A stretch of 40,058 nt of DNA, taken from positions 1-40,058 of the forward strand of contig JAOABX010000023.1 of the NCBI GenBank assembly GCA_026418175.1. The letters run 5' to 3'. This DNA is from Flavobacteriales bacterium. GTDB taxonomy: Bacteria; Bacteroidota; Bacteroidia; CAIKAF01. Shown here piece by piece: positions 9,416 through 16,654 of the stretch. The notes beneath the pieces were generated by a model. The model had not been told where the DNA came from, did not search any database, and saw only the letters and a program-made list of their open reading frames with translations. The position numbers were made by a program, and so were the translations under genes. Within the stretch, counting starts at the first letter, position 1. Each line of letters opens with the position of its first letter.

Positions 9416-9850
9416 TTACTTATGGAGTAAATTTTTAAATGATATGGTTACCAACATAAAAATTAACCATAATGATAAAATAGCAATTAAAAGAAAAATT
9501 GTAAATAACGATTCGTTTAAACCTTTTAAAGCAGAACCTATGGCATCAACGTAAACCGGCAAAGCCCAAATTAAAGCAATCAACTCAATTAACTTACCTA
9601 CCACATATACCATTAGCCATTTTCTAATCCGTAAAAATAAACCAATAACAGCTATTATTACAATTAAACTACCTACAATTAAAAGATATTGCTGTATGGT
9701 AGCTTCTTTTAACCCAAGTCCTAAATAAAAATCACGATGATTATTTACATATGAAATGAAATATAACACGCCTCCAATCAACAATAACTTGCTAATTAAT
9801 ATAAATAGCAGATACAAGGAAAAAAAAAGCGATTGACGAGATTGAGCCAT
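9416..9850 (-). CDS. Small four-helix membrane protein, copy 3 of a paralogous trio
   Basis: 144 residues with four predicted membrane helices (about 10-35, 52-74, 80-103, 116-140). No known family recognised. It shares with its two upstream neighbours a basic-Trp/Gly-Leu-x-x-Tyr-x-x-Gly/Ala-Lys-x-Ile-x-Leu segment (here KWLMVYVVGKLIEL, near residue 77). Its ATG overlaps the stop of the preceding gene by one base (TAATG), so translation is probably coupled. It is the last gene of a three-gene minus-strand operon. Confidence 0.8.
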   Translation of the reverse strand: MAQSRQSLFFSLYLLFILISKLLLIGGVLYFISYVNNHRDFYLGLGLKEATIQQYLLIVGSLIVIIAVIGLFLRIRKWLMVYVVGKLIELIALIWALPVYVDAIGSALKGLNESLFTIFLLIAILSLWLIFMLVTISFKNLLHK

Positions 9851-10290
9851 TAGTTCATCTGTTTATAGTGAATAATAAATACTACCGGCCAAATAGCCCA
9901 AATAATAAAACTCCAAATAAAACCAACCACCGAAAAACTTTGAATTCCAAAAACATATACATCAGTAAGTAAAATAATTTTGGCAGCCAGGTAAAGATAC
10001 AACCCTGCCTTTTTCATTTTCCATAAAATGATTGCACCTAACAAGCCCAACATTAACGCTGAAAGATGAACCAACATAAATTGAGTGTTTTCTAGCATAT
10101 CTAATAATTGTCCCATTTCTTGTCCTTGAGCTTCCAATTCATAAAAAAAGTCTTTCATTATCCACGGAATAACAAGTGCTATGAATTGAAATCCAAAAGA
10201 TATATACGTTAAAACTAACATCACCTTAATTACGGTTGGCGTTTGGGGCAATGCAGATACATTTATCATTTCATCTTGCTGTTCGTTCAT
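9850..10290 (-). CDS. Small four-helix membrane protein, copy 2 of a paralogous trio
   Basis: 146 residues: a polar N-terminus of about 20 residues, then four predicted helices. Helices 1 and 2 are separated by an acidic, Gln-rich loop (about 50-68). The shared motif is KKAGLYLYLAAKIILL near residue 93. No family is recognised. The start lies 4 bp after the stop of the upstream copy and the stop overlaps the start of the downstream copy. The function is unknown; a membrane complex of the three products is one possibility but is inference. Confidence 0.8.
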   Translation of the reverse strand: MNEQQDEMINVSALPQTPTVIKVMLVLTYISFGFQFIALVIPWIMKDFFYELEAQGQEMGQLLDMLENTQFMLVHLSALMLGLLGAIILWKMKKAGLYLYLAAKIILLTDVYVFGIQSFSVVGFIWSFIIWAIWPVVFIIHYKQMN

Positions 10291-10294
10291 AGGT

Positions 10295-10696
10295 TTATGT
10301 ATTATGAGTTTTCAAAATTATTAAAAATAATATCGGATATATTAACCATGAGCCAAATCCTGCTAAATAGGTTTCAATGTAAGGTTCATTATAACTGATG
10401 GAAAATTTTTCCATGAATGCATGTATCAAAAAAATTAAAATAATCATTTTGCCAATGAAATAATAAGCTAATCCTCTTTTATTATTTAGGAGAAAAGTCC
10501 ATACACCAGTCAAAGCCACAATACAACCCAAGCAATACAATGCATACCAAACTCTACTTACTGGAAAAGGATAAAACCGTAACCAACGATACAAATCATG
10601 AAACTGTAAGATAACAGCAATTCCACAAACCACCTGATAAAATAATCCGACCATTGCTGAAAAAAATACAGCAATATTGAAAAATGAATGATTCAT
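10295..10696 (-). CDS. Small four-helix membrane protein, copy 1 of a paralogous trio
   Basis: 133 residues with four predicted helices; the shared motif is NKRGLAYYFIGKMIIL near residue 72. This is the first gene of the trio. A perfect TACTTTTG -7 element ends only 7 bases before its ATG, so the transcript may have almost no leader. No database family recognised from sequence. Confidence 0.8.
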   Translation of the reverse strand: MNHSFFNIAVFFSAMVGLFYQVVCGIAVILQFHDLYRWLRFYPFPVSRVWYALYCLGCIVALTGVWTFLLNNKRGLAYYFIGKMIILIFLIHAFMEKFSISYNEPYIETYLAGFGSWLIYPILFLIILKTHNT

Positions 10697-10703
10697 ATAT
10701 CTT

Positions 10704-10711
10704 CAAAAGTA
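10704..10711 (-). promoter_or_regulatory. -7 promoter element (TACTTTTG) for the membrane trio
   Basis: Read on the minus strand, TACTTTTG is a perfect match to the Bacteroidota TAnnTTTG element. Its last base is 8 positions before the ATG at 10696. A clear -33 TTTG is not seen about 20 bp upstream. Confidence 0.55.
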
Positions 10712-10821
10712 AGAATCATTATTTTAAAATTGCTTTAAATAATGATGTTTAAATTGTGATTGAGAGATACATTTACGAAACATTGGTTAACATGAATTTT
10801 ACTGAATATAAGAGATTTTTC

Positions 10822-10829
10822 TATTTTTG
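10822..10829 (+). promoter_or_regulatory. -7 promoter element (TATTTTTG) for pyrR-pyrB
   Basis: TATTTTTG matches TAnnTTTG perfectly and ends 18 bases before the pyrR ATG. The -33 region (around 10796-10801) is T-rich but has no TTTG. If used, the leader would be under about 18 nt, too short for a PyrR-type attenuator. Confidence 0.5.
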
Positions 10830-10847
10830 CTATAACAAACGTAACCG

Positions 10848-11399
10848 ATGGAAAACAAGGTTTTACTGGATAGCAAACATGTGCACATTACCATCGACCG
10901 TTTGTGTTATCAGCTAATTGAAAATCATCATCATTTTGATCACTCTGTAATTATTGGCGTTCAACCTCGAGGGATTTATCTTTCATCCCGTATTCATAAG
11001 CGTTTACAAGAAATCATTGGTAAAACAGATATAAAACATGGATTATTAGATATTACCTTTTACCGGGATGATTTCAGAAGGCGGGATGAACCCTTAGTTC
11101 CAAGTGCTACCCATATTGACTTTGTAATTGAAGATAAAAACGTCATCCTTATTGACGATGTATTATACACTGGCCGAACCATTCGTGCTGCTTTAGATGC
11201 CATTCTCGCTTTTGGAAGGCCAAGAAACGTTGAATTATTAATTTTAATTGATCGGAAATTCAGTCGTCAATTACCAATCCAAGCCGATTATGTGGGGGCT
11301 TCGGTAGATGCGCTTACCAGCCAGCGGGTAAAGGTAAATTGGCAGGAAACAGACGGAAAGGACGAAGTTATTTTATATACGCCTATAAAAGCATTATAA
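10848..11399 (+). CDS. pyrR: PyrR, pyrimidine operon regulator / uracil phosphoribosyltransferase
   Basis: 183 residues, the usual PyrR length. The PRPP-binding loop VILIDDVLYTGRT is at about 99-111, with the family segments GVQPRGIYLS, DITFYRDDF and the C-terminal QADYVGASV region. The protein converts uracil and PRPP to UMP, and in Firmicutes also binds pyr mRNA to control attenuation. pyrB starts 3 bp downstream, so the two are co-transcribed. No attenuator-like leader precedes the gene, so RNA-based regulation here is doubtful. Confidence 0.95.
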   Translation: MENKVLLDSKHVHITIDRLCYQLIENHHHFDHSVIIGVQPRGIYLSSRIHKRLQEIIGKTDIKHGLLDITFYRDDFRRRDEPLVPSATHIDFVIEDKNVILIDDVLYTGRTIRAALDAILAFGRPRNVELLILIDRKFSRQLPIQADYVGASVDALTSQRVKVNWQETDGKDEVILYTPIKAL

Positions 11400-11402
11400 T
11401 AC

Positions 11403-12353
11403 ATGGAAAGTCTGAGTGTTCGACATCTGTTGGGAATTAAAGGCCTTACCAGCCATGATGTAAAATTGATATTAAATACCGCTCAGCAATTTAAAGATGT
11501 TATTAACCGGCCTATTAAGAAAGTGCCATCATTAAGAGATGTTACGGTGGCCAATATGTTTTTTGAAAATTCCACCAGAACTAGACTTTCATTTGAGCTG
11601 GCAGAAAAAAGACTTTCAGCTGATGTAATTAATTTTTCTTCTTCAGGCTCTTCAGTAAGCAAAGGCGAAACGCTGGTAGATACTGTCAATAACATTTTGG
11701 CCATGAAGGTAGATATGATTGTTATGCGTCATCCCAATCCTGGAGCGCCGGTTTTTTTGGCCAGAGAGTTGCAAAAATATCCCAAAAGCGCCCATGCACA
11801 AATCATCAATGCAGGCGATGGTACTCATGAACACCCTACCCAGGCACTACTCGATGCATTTTCTATCCGCGAAAACCTTGGAGATTTGATTGGTAAAAAG
11901 GTAGCCATAATTGGTGATATCATGCATTCCAGAGTTGCCTTATCCAATATCTATTGCCTAAAACTACTGGGAGCAGAAGTAATGGTTTGTGGTCCAACAA
12001 CATTAATTCCAAAATACATTGGCTCGCTTGGAGTAAAAATAGAACATAACCTGATGAAAGCCCTGGAATGGTGTGATGTAGCCAATATGTTGCGCATTCA
12101 ATTGGAACGACAACAATTGAAATATTTCCCCAGCCTAAGAGAATATGCATTGTATTTTGGATTAAACCGAAAAAAACTTGAATTGCTGAATAAAAAAATT
12201 CTTATCATGCATCCTGGACCTATTAATCGAGGAGTTGAAATTACCAGCGATGTTGCTGACAGCGGACATTCTATTATCTTAGATCAAGTAGAAAATGGTG
12301 TAGCGGTAAGAATGGCCATCTTATATTTACTAGCAGGAAAAACTGCTTCCTGA
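11403..12353 (+). CDS. pyrB: Aspartate carbamoyltransferase catalytic subunit
   Basis: 316 residues. The carbamoyl-phosphate motif FFENSTRTRLSFE (STRTR near 57-61) and HPTQALLDAF identify an ATCase catalytic chain; HPGPINRGVE near the C-terminus is also typical of ATCases. It catalyses carbamoyl phosphate plus aspartate to carbamoyl aspartate, the committed step of pyrimidine synthesis, in the cytoplasm. It is coupled to pyrR. No pyrI (regulatory chain) follows. The next pathway enzyme, an active dihydroorotase, is not in the window: the pyrC-like gene at 16655-17923 appears dead. Confidence 0.96.
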   Translation: MESLSVRHLLGIKGLTSHDVKLILNTAQQFKDVINRPIKKVPSLRDVTVANMFFENSTRTRLSFELAEKRLSADVINFSSSGSSVSKGETLVDTVNNILAMKVDMIVMRHPNPGAPVFLARELQKYPKSAHAQIINAGDGTHEHPTQALLDAFSIRENLGDLIGKKVAIIGDIMHSRVALSNIYCLKLLGAEVMVCGPTTLIPKYIGSLGVKIEHNLMKALEWCDVANMLRIQLERQQLKYFPSLREYALYFGLNRKKLELLNKKILIMHPGPINRGVEITSDVADSGHSIILDQVENGVAVRMAILYLLAGKTAS

Positions 12354-12382
12354 TTTTTCGTATAAATTGAAACATATTTTAT

Positions 12383-12390
12383 TAACTTTG
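12383..12390 (+). promoter_or_regulatory. -7 promoter element (TAACTTTG) for the STAS gene
   Basis: TAACTTTG is a perfect TAnnTTTG match 20 bases before the ATG at 12411. A TTTTTCG at 12354-12360 is a weak -33 candidate with a 22-bp spacer. Confidence 0.5.
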
Positions 12391-12410
12391 TAAAAAGTTA
12401 AGATTGGTGT

Positions 12411-12782
12411 ATGAGTTTCACAGTAGAAAAAACCGAACATTTTGTGCTGATACGTCCTGAAACGGAAAAAATGGACAGCACCATTTCGCCTGACTTAAAG
12501 GCCGAAATTGTTTTTCAAAATGGTAAAGGAGAAAAAAATTTGGTGATCGATTTATGCAATGTTAAATATATTGATTCTTCCGGATTGAGTGCAATTTTAG
12601 TTGCCAACAGGCTCTGTAAAAGTTGTCGTGGGGTATTAGTTCTTACACAGGTAAATGATTCTGTGATGAAACTCATCACCATTTCGCAACTAGACTCTAT
12701 TCTTAACATCATTCAAAATCCTAATGAAATTGTTGATTTTATTCTTATGGATAACATCGAAAATGAATTAAACATGGAATAA
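12411..12782 (+). CDS. STAS-domain anti-sigma factor antagonist-like protein
   Basis: 123 residues, a single STAS domain. VIDLCNVKYIDSSGLSA holds the DSSG motif whose serine (about Ser57) is the phosphorylation site in SpoIIAA/RsbV relatives. Such proteins switch partner proteins by phosphorylation. No cognate anti-sigma kinase or phosphatase is encoded nearby, so the partner is unknown. The C-terminal 20 residues are acidic and extend beyond the fold. It has its own promoter-like element upstream. Confidence 0.88.
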   Translation: MSFTVEKTEHFVLIRPETEKMDSTISPDLKAEIVFQNGKGEKNLVIDLCNVKYIDSSGLSAILVANRLCKSCRGVLVLTQVNDSVMKLITISQLDSILNIIQNPNEIVDFILMDNIENELNME

Positions 12783-12819
12783 TTCAATTGCATTTCATTT
12801 TTTTTTAAAAATAGTTTAG

Positions 12820-12827
12820 TAACTTTG
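12820..12827 (+). promoter_or_regulatory. -7 promoter element (TAACTTTG) for the type A secreted protein gene
   Basis: The same octamer as upstream of the STAS gene, here 27 bases before the ATG at 12855. It suggests a separate transcript for this gene, which ends in a strong terminator. The -33 region is T-rich without a clear TTTG. Confidence 0.5.
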
Positions 12828-12854
12828 ATGTATAACCTTTAAATTTATTAACCA

Positions 12855-13706
12855 ATGAAAAAATGTTTACTTAGTTTAGCAACCCTAGTATTTGCTGGAA
12901 GTTTGGTGGCACAAAATTGTATGCCACAACACAATTCTAATGCTACCCAGCTTGGATTTGATCCTAATCCTATTAATGGATCCATTGCTGGCCAAGCTTA
13001 TGACGAAGTAATTACCATTGTACTTCCACGTAAGGTTTATGCAGGACCACCAATTAACGATTCTATTACATTGTGCAAAATCGGAATTGTTTCTTTTTCA
13101 AATGATACTCTAGATGCTTTGGGATATCAGTATGAAGTGTGGGCCAAAACATTAGGATCAAGCCCAGTTGATTATAATGTATTGGCACTATCAACTGATA
13201 CTATTCCTGTTAATCCAAATACCAATTTAACTCGTGCTTGCTTAAGACTTAAACATTCTAACCCTCCAGCACCGCAAAGTGGTGATATAGATTCAATTCC
13301 TTTGAACATTACGGTTGCTGCATGGTCTGATTTAGGTTTTGGATGTATTGATCTTTCTGGAACTGGAGGAACTGAAGATTTTATTGTGAAACTCCCTGTT
13401 AAAGCTGCTTTTTATGCTGGTATTAACGAAAATGAAATTGATAATTCTGTATTTTCTATATACAACAATTATCCAAACCCAGCAGCTGATTTTACAAACA
13501 TTAACTTTACTACACCGATTGCCGGAAAAGTTAATCTAACTGTAGTTGATGCTTTGGGCCGTTTAGTATATCAACAAAATATTACCAGCAAATCTGGCTT
13601 GAATACTATTTCAGTAAATACATCTTCTCTTCGAAATGGAATTTACCTATACACTGTAGAATATAATGGAAAATCCATCACCCGTAAGTTAGTTGTAAAT
13701 AAATAA
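12855..13706 (+). CDS. Secreted protein with T9SS type A sorting domain
   Basis: 283 residues with a signal peptide (MKKCLLSLATLVFAGSLVAQ). Residues about 22-195 are a single domain I do not recognise, perhaps beta-rich. The last 85 residues are a type A T9SS tail: NNYPNPAADFTNINF, then VVDALGRLVY, GLNTISVNTSSLRNGIY, and a basic end RKLVVNK. The product is predicted to pass the inner membrane by Sec and the outer membrane by T9SS. It has its own -7 element and terminator, so it looks like a single-gene transcript between the STAS gene and rnz. Confidence 0.9.
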   Translation: MKKCLLSLATLVFAGSLVAQNCMPQHNSNATQLGFDPNPINGSIAGQAYDEVITIVLPRKVYAGPPINDSITLCKIGIVSFSNDTLDALGYQYEVWAKTLGSSPVDYNVLALSTDTIPVNPNTNLTRACLRLKHSNPPAPQSGDIDSIPLNITVAAWSDLGFGCIDLSGTGGTEDFIVKLPVKAAFYAGINENEIDNSVFSIYNNYPNPAADFTNINFTTPIAGKVNLTVVDALGRLVYQQNITSKSGLNTISVNTSSLRNGIYLYTVEYNGKSITRKLVVNK

Positions 13707-13720
13707 TTCCTTACAAGATT

Positions 13721-13752
13721 AAAAAAACCGCATCGTTTGATGCGGTTTTTTT
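13721..13752 (+). terminator. Strong intrinsic terminator, 14-bp perfect stem
   Basis: AAAAAAACCGCATC (13721-13734) pairs perfectly with GATGCGGTTTTTTT (13739-13752) around a GTTT tetraloop. The flanking A- and T-runs make it potentially bidirectional. It ends only 10 bases before the rnz ATG. Confidence 0.93.
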
Positions 13753-13762
13753 ATTTTAGAAT

Positions 13763-14701
13763 ATGCAATTCAGCATAACAATTTTAGGCTGCAGTTCAGC
13801 CATTCCTACCAAAGACCGATTTCCTACGGCCCAGGTTGTAACCTATGGTAACGAGCACTATTTATTAGATTGTGCTGAAGGTACACAAATCCAATTACGA
13901 AAATATCGGTTTAGTTTTCAGCGGATCAGCAAAATTTTTATTAGCCACATGCACGCCGATCATTTTTTGGGATTACCAGGTTTACTTTCAACCATGGATT
14001 TGCTGGGCAGAACATCTTCACTGCAAATTTACGCACCCATTGAGGTAATTCGCTTTATTGAATCATTTAAACAACTGGTTTACGCTAATTTTCAGTATCC
14101 TATTGAATATCATATCATTGAAGATACGTTCGAAGGAGTAATTTGGGAAAATGAACAATTGGAAGTAATTGCATTTCCTGTGAAACATGCTGTGCCTTGC
14201 CATGCCTTTTTATTTAAAGAAAAATTACAAAGCCGGAGGATGAAAAAAAATGCAATTACAGACTATTTCCTTAGTATCGAACAAATTAAATTGGCAAAAG
14301 AAGGAAAAGACATAGAAATTGAAAACGGAAAGATTATTCCTAATTCATCATTAACTCATTCTGCGCCCCATCCACGCAGTTATGCTTTTGTAACAGATAC
14401 GGCTTTTTATCCAGAAATTACTAACCTTATTAAAGGGGTAGATTTACTATATCATGAAGCTACCTTTGAAAGTAGTTTTGAATCACGAGCCAATCAAACA
14501 TTTCATAGCACAGCTGCGCAAGCCGCAAAAATTGCATCATTGGCAGAAGTAAAAAAACTGTTAATAGGGCACTATTCTGTTCGATACGAAGATTTGAATA
14601 TATTGCTTCAAGAAGCCGAATCTGTTTTTAACCCAACAGAACTTGCCCTGGAAGGCAAAAAAATAGTTTTGGAATATGATTCCAGAACAGAAAATACGTA
14701 A
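13763..14701 (+). CDS. rnz: Ribonuclease Z
   Basis: 312 residues, normal for the short RNase Z (about 300-320). The zinc motif SHMHADHFLGLPGLL gives His62, His64, Asp66 and His67; further ligands sit in PVKHAVPC, VTDTAF, HEATF and FHSTAAQAA. It cuts the 3' trailer from tRNA precursors in the cytoplasm as a metallo-beta-lactamase-fold dimer. The ATG at 13763 is followed directly by the conserved MQFSITILG strand, so the start is secure although a terminator sits just upstream. Ferritin follows after 26 bp. Confidence 0.96.
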   Translation: MQFSITILGCSSAIPTKDRFPTAQVVTYGNEHYLLDCAEGTQIQLRKYRFSFQRISKIFISHMHADHFLGLPGLLSTMDLLGRTSSLQIYAPIEVIRFIESFKQLVYANFQYPIEYHIIEDTFEGVIWENEQLEVIAFPVKHAVPCHAFLFKEKLQSRRMKKNAITDYFLSIEQIKLAKEGKDIEIENGKIIPNSSLTHSAPHPRSYAFVTDTAFYPEITNLIKGVDLLYHEATFESSFESRANQTFHSTAAQAAKIASLAEVKKLLIGHYSVRYEDLNILLQEAESVFNPTELALEGKKIVLEYDSRTENT

Positions 14702-14727
14702 CATTGTTATATTAAAAAATTAAAACT

Positions 14728-15261
14728 ATGCTATCAAAAAAACTTGAAAAACTGCTTAATGAACAAATAGAAATTGAATCAAATTCTTCTTATACATATT
14801 TGGCTATGGCATCATGGTGCGAAATTAACGGCATGGAAGGTGCTGCCTCATTTTTTTATAATCAAAGCGATGAAGAGCGGATACACATGCTAAAACTGTT
14901 TCGATATATTAATGAAAAGGGTGGAGTTGCGATTACTCCGGTAAACAAAAAACCAAAGATGGATTATAAAAATATCCTGGAAGTAGTTAAAGCATTTTAT
15001 GAACATGAAAAAAGCGTATCTCAGGCTGTAAATAAATTAGTGTATATGGCCAATGAAGATAAAGATTATACAACGCTTAATTTCTTACAGTGGTATGTTT
15101 CTGAACAACATGAAGAAGAAACCTTGGCTCGTACCTTGCTGGATAAAATTAAACTCATTGGAATGGAAGCCAATGGTTTGTTTTTAATAGACAACGAAAT
15201 AGGGAAATATGCTACCATGAAGAAACAAACATCGGTAAACATGGGCAACGAAGACAATTAG
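14728..15261 (+). CDS. ftn: Ferritin (iron storage)
   Basis: 177 residues, a four-helix-bundle ferritin of the non-haem FtnA type. The ferroxidase residues fall at the canonical numbers: Glu17, Tyr24, Glu50, His53, Glu94, Gln127 and Glu130. It oxidises Fe(II) and stores Fe(III) inside a 24-subunit shell in the cytoplasm. The last 12 or so residues are polar and poorly conserved. It may share a transcript with rnz (26-bp gap) and is convergent with the ClC gene. No Fur-box-like site was recognised upstream. Confidence 0.95.
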   Translation: MLSKKLEKLLNEQIEIESNSSYTYLAMASWCEINGMEGAASFFYNQSDEERIHMLKLFRYINEKGGVAITPVNKKPKMDYKNILEVVKAFYEHEKSVSQAVNKLVYMANEDKDYTTLNFLQWYVSEQHEEETLARTLLDKIKLIGMEANGLFLIDNEIGKYATMKKQTSVNMGNEDN

Positions 15262-15273
15262 ATACATTACGGT

Positions 15274-16653
15274 TTACAACACATCTTCTCCAAAATGTGA
15301 ACGTTCAGGAAGAATACCGTTTTTAATCAAGGATTTATGATATAACGAATATTGATCAAACCTGCGTGCAAAAAAATATGCAATAGCACTTACCAGCATG
15401 AGCGGTATAAAAAGCATGTATCCACCTGTTATTTCAGCAATTAAAAAAATGGAAGTGAGTGGTGCATGAATCACACCGGCCAACATTCCGGCCATACCAG
15501 CAATAATGAAATGATGAGAGGTCAAGTTAAACCATCCGGTAAGATTTAAAGTATAACAAAAAATAAAGCCGGCAAACCCTCCAATAACCAACGATGAGGC
15601 AAAAATACCACCGTTACCGCCGGCACCAATAGTTAATGCAGTGGCTATGGGCTTGAGCATCATGATTAGAAAGGCAACCAGCACCACTGAAAATTTATAC
15701 GACGATAAATTTTGATAAAATGCATGTTGCATTAAATATTCTGAATTTCCTTTCAATAATTGAGTAACAGCATAATATCCTTCGCCATACAATGGGGGAA
15801 ACAAGAATATTAAAAAGCAAAGTATGGACCCACCTAAAAAAACCGATTTCCAAGTAAGCTTTAATCGTTCAAAGGCTCCTTCAATATGCTCAGTGGTTCT
15901 TACCGTATAAACAGAAATTAGCCCGCAAAAAAGCCCAAGCAATATATAAAATGGAATGGATGAGAATGGCCAGTCTTGTGTTATGAGGAAAAAAAACTTG
16001 TGGGGATACAGTAGTTGTGAAACGACCGAAGCGGTAGCAGTAGATATAAGCAACGGTATAAAAAACGGAATGGTAAAATCTATCAACAGTACTTCCAGCG
16101 TAAAAATTATGCCAGCAATAGGAGCATTAAAAATGGCTGATATTCCACTAGCAGTTCCACAAGCAAGCAATAACATAATTTCGCGATGATGCAGCCGTAG
16201 GTCTTTCCCGGTATTGCTGCCAATTGCGGCACCGGTTGCAACAATGGGAGCCTCCAAACCGGCTGAACCACCAAATGCAACTGTAAACGCACTGGTTAAC
16301 AAATGGCCAAATGTATGCATTTTAGCTATCCGGCTGTTTTTTTGAAAGATACTTCGAATAACCGGAGGGACACCTCGATATAATTTACCCCGAAACATTC
16401 GTTTCAATATTAAAAATGAACCAACAATACCTATTAGCGGAAGCATTGCCGTTAGCCAGTTGCTATTCATCCATTGATTAATTCGATTGGCCTGATGTTC
16501 TAAAAAATTAATTAATAATTTAAGAGTTACGGCTGCAATGGCAGTAACTAATCCAACAATGAAGCTAGCCAACAAAATAAAATTACGATGGCTGATGTAT
16601 TTTTTACGTGTATGATATACACGAATAAGTATTTTACTAAAAAACAAACTCAC
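15274..16653 (-). CDS. ClC-family chloride channel or H+/Cl- exchanger
   Basis: 459 residues with about ten membrane helices, a ClC core without CBS domains. Motifs are variant: GSAGLEAP in place of GREGP, keeping the gating glutamate, and GGNGGIFASS in place of GIFAP. The GSGIP region reads RGVPP. The retained Glu favours an exchanger mechanism, but ion selectivity is uncertain. The GTG start at 16653-16651 lies one base after the stop of the pyrC-like gene, so it is co-transcribed with it. Variants like these seem common in Bacteroidota ClC proteins (recollection, not checked). Confidence 0.9.
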   Translation of the reverse strand: MSLFFSKILIRVYHTRKKYISHRNFILLASFIVGLVTAIAAVTLKLLINFLEHQANRINQWMNSNWLTAMLPLIGIVGSFLILKRMFRGKLYRGVPPVIRSIFQKNSRIAKMHTFGHLLTSAFTVAFGGSAGLEAPIVATGAAIGSNTGKDLRLHHREIMLLLACGTASGISAIFNAPIAGIIFTLEVLLIDFTIPFFIPLLISTATASVVSQLLYPHKFFFLITQDWPFSSIPFYILLGLFCGLISVYTVRTTEHIEGAFERLKLTWKSVFLGGSILCFLIFLFPPLYGEGYYAVTQLLKGNSEYLMQHAFYQNLSSYKFSVVLVAFLIMMLKPIATALTIGAGGNGGIFASSLVIGGFAGFIFCYTLNLTGWFNLTSHHFIIAGMAGMLAGVIHAPLTSIFLIAEITGGYMLFIPLMLVSAIAYFFARRFDQYSLYHKSLIKNGILPERSHFGEDVL

Positions 16654-16654
16654 G

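Noticed and set aside
15274-16653. Variant ClC motifs as a sign of a novel transporter
   Set aside because: As far as I recall, such LEAP and GIFAS variants are common in Bacteroidota ClC proteins.
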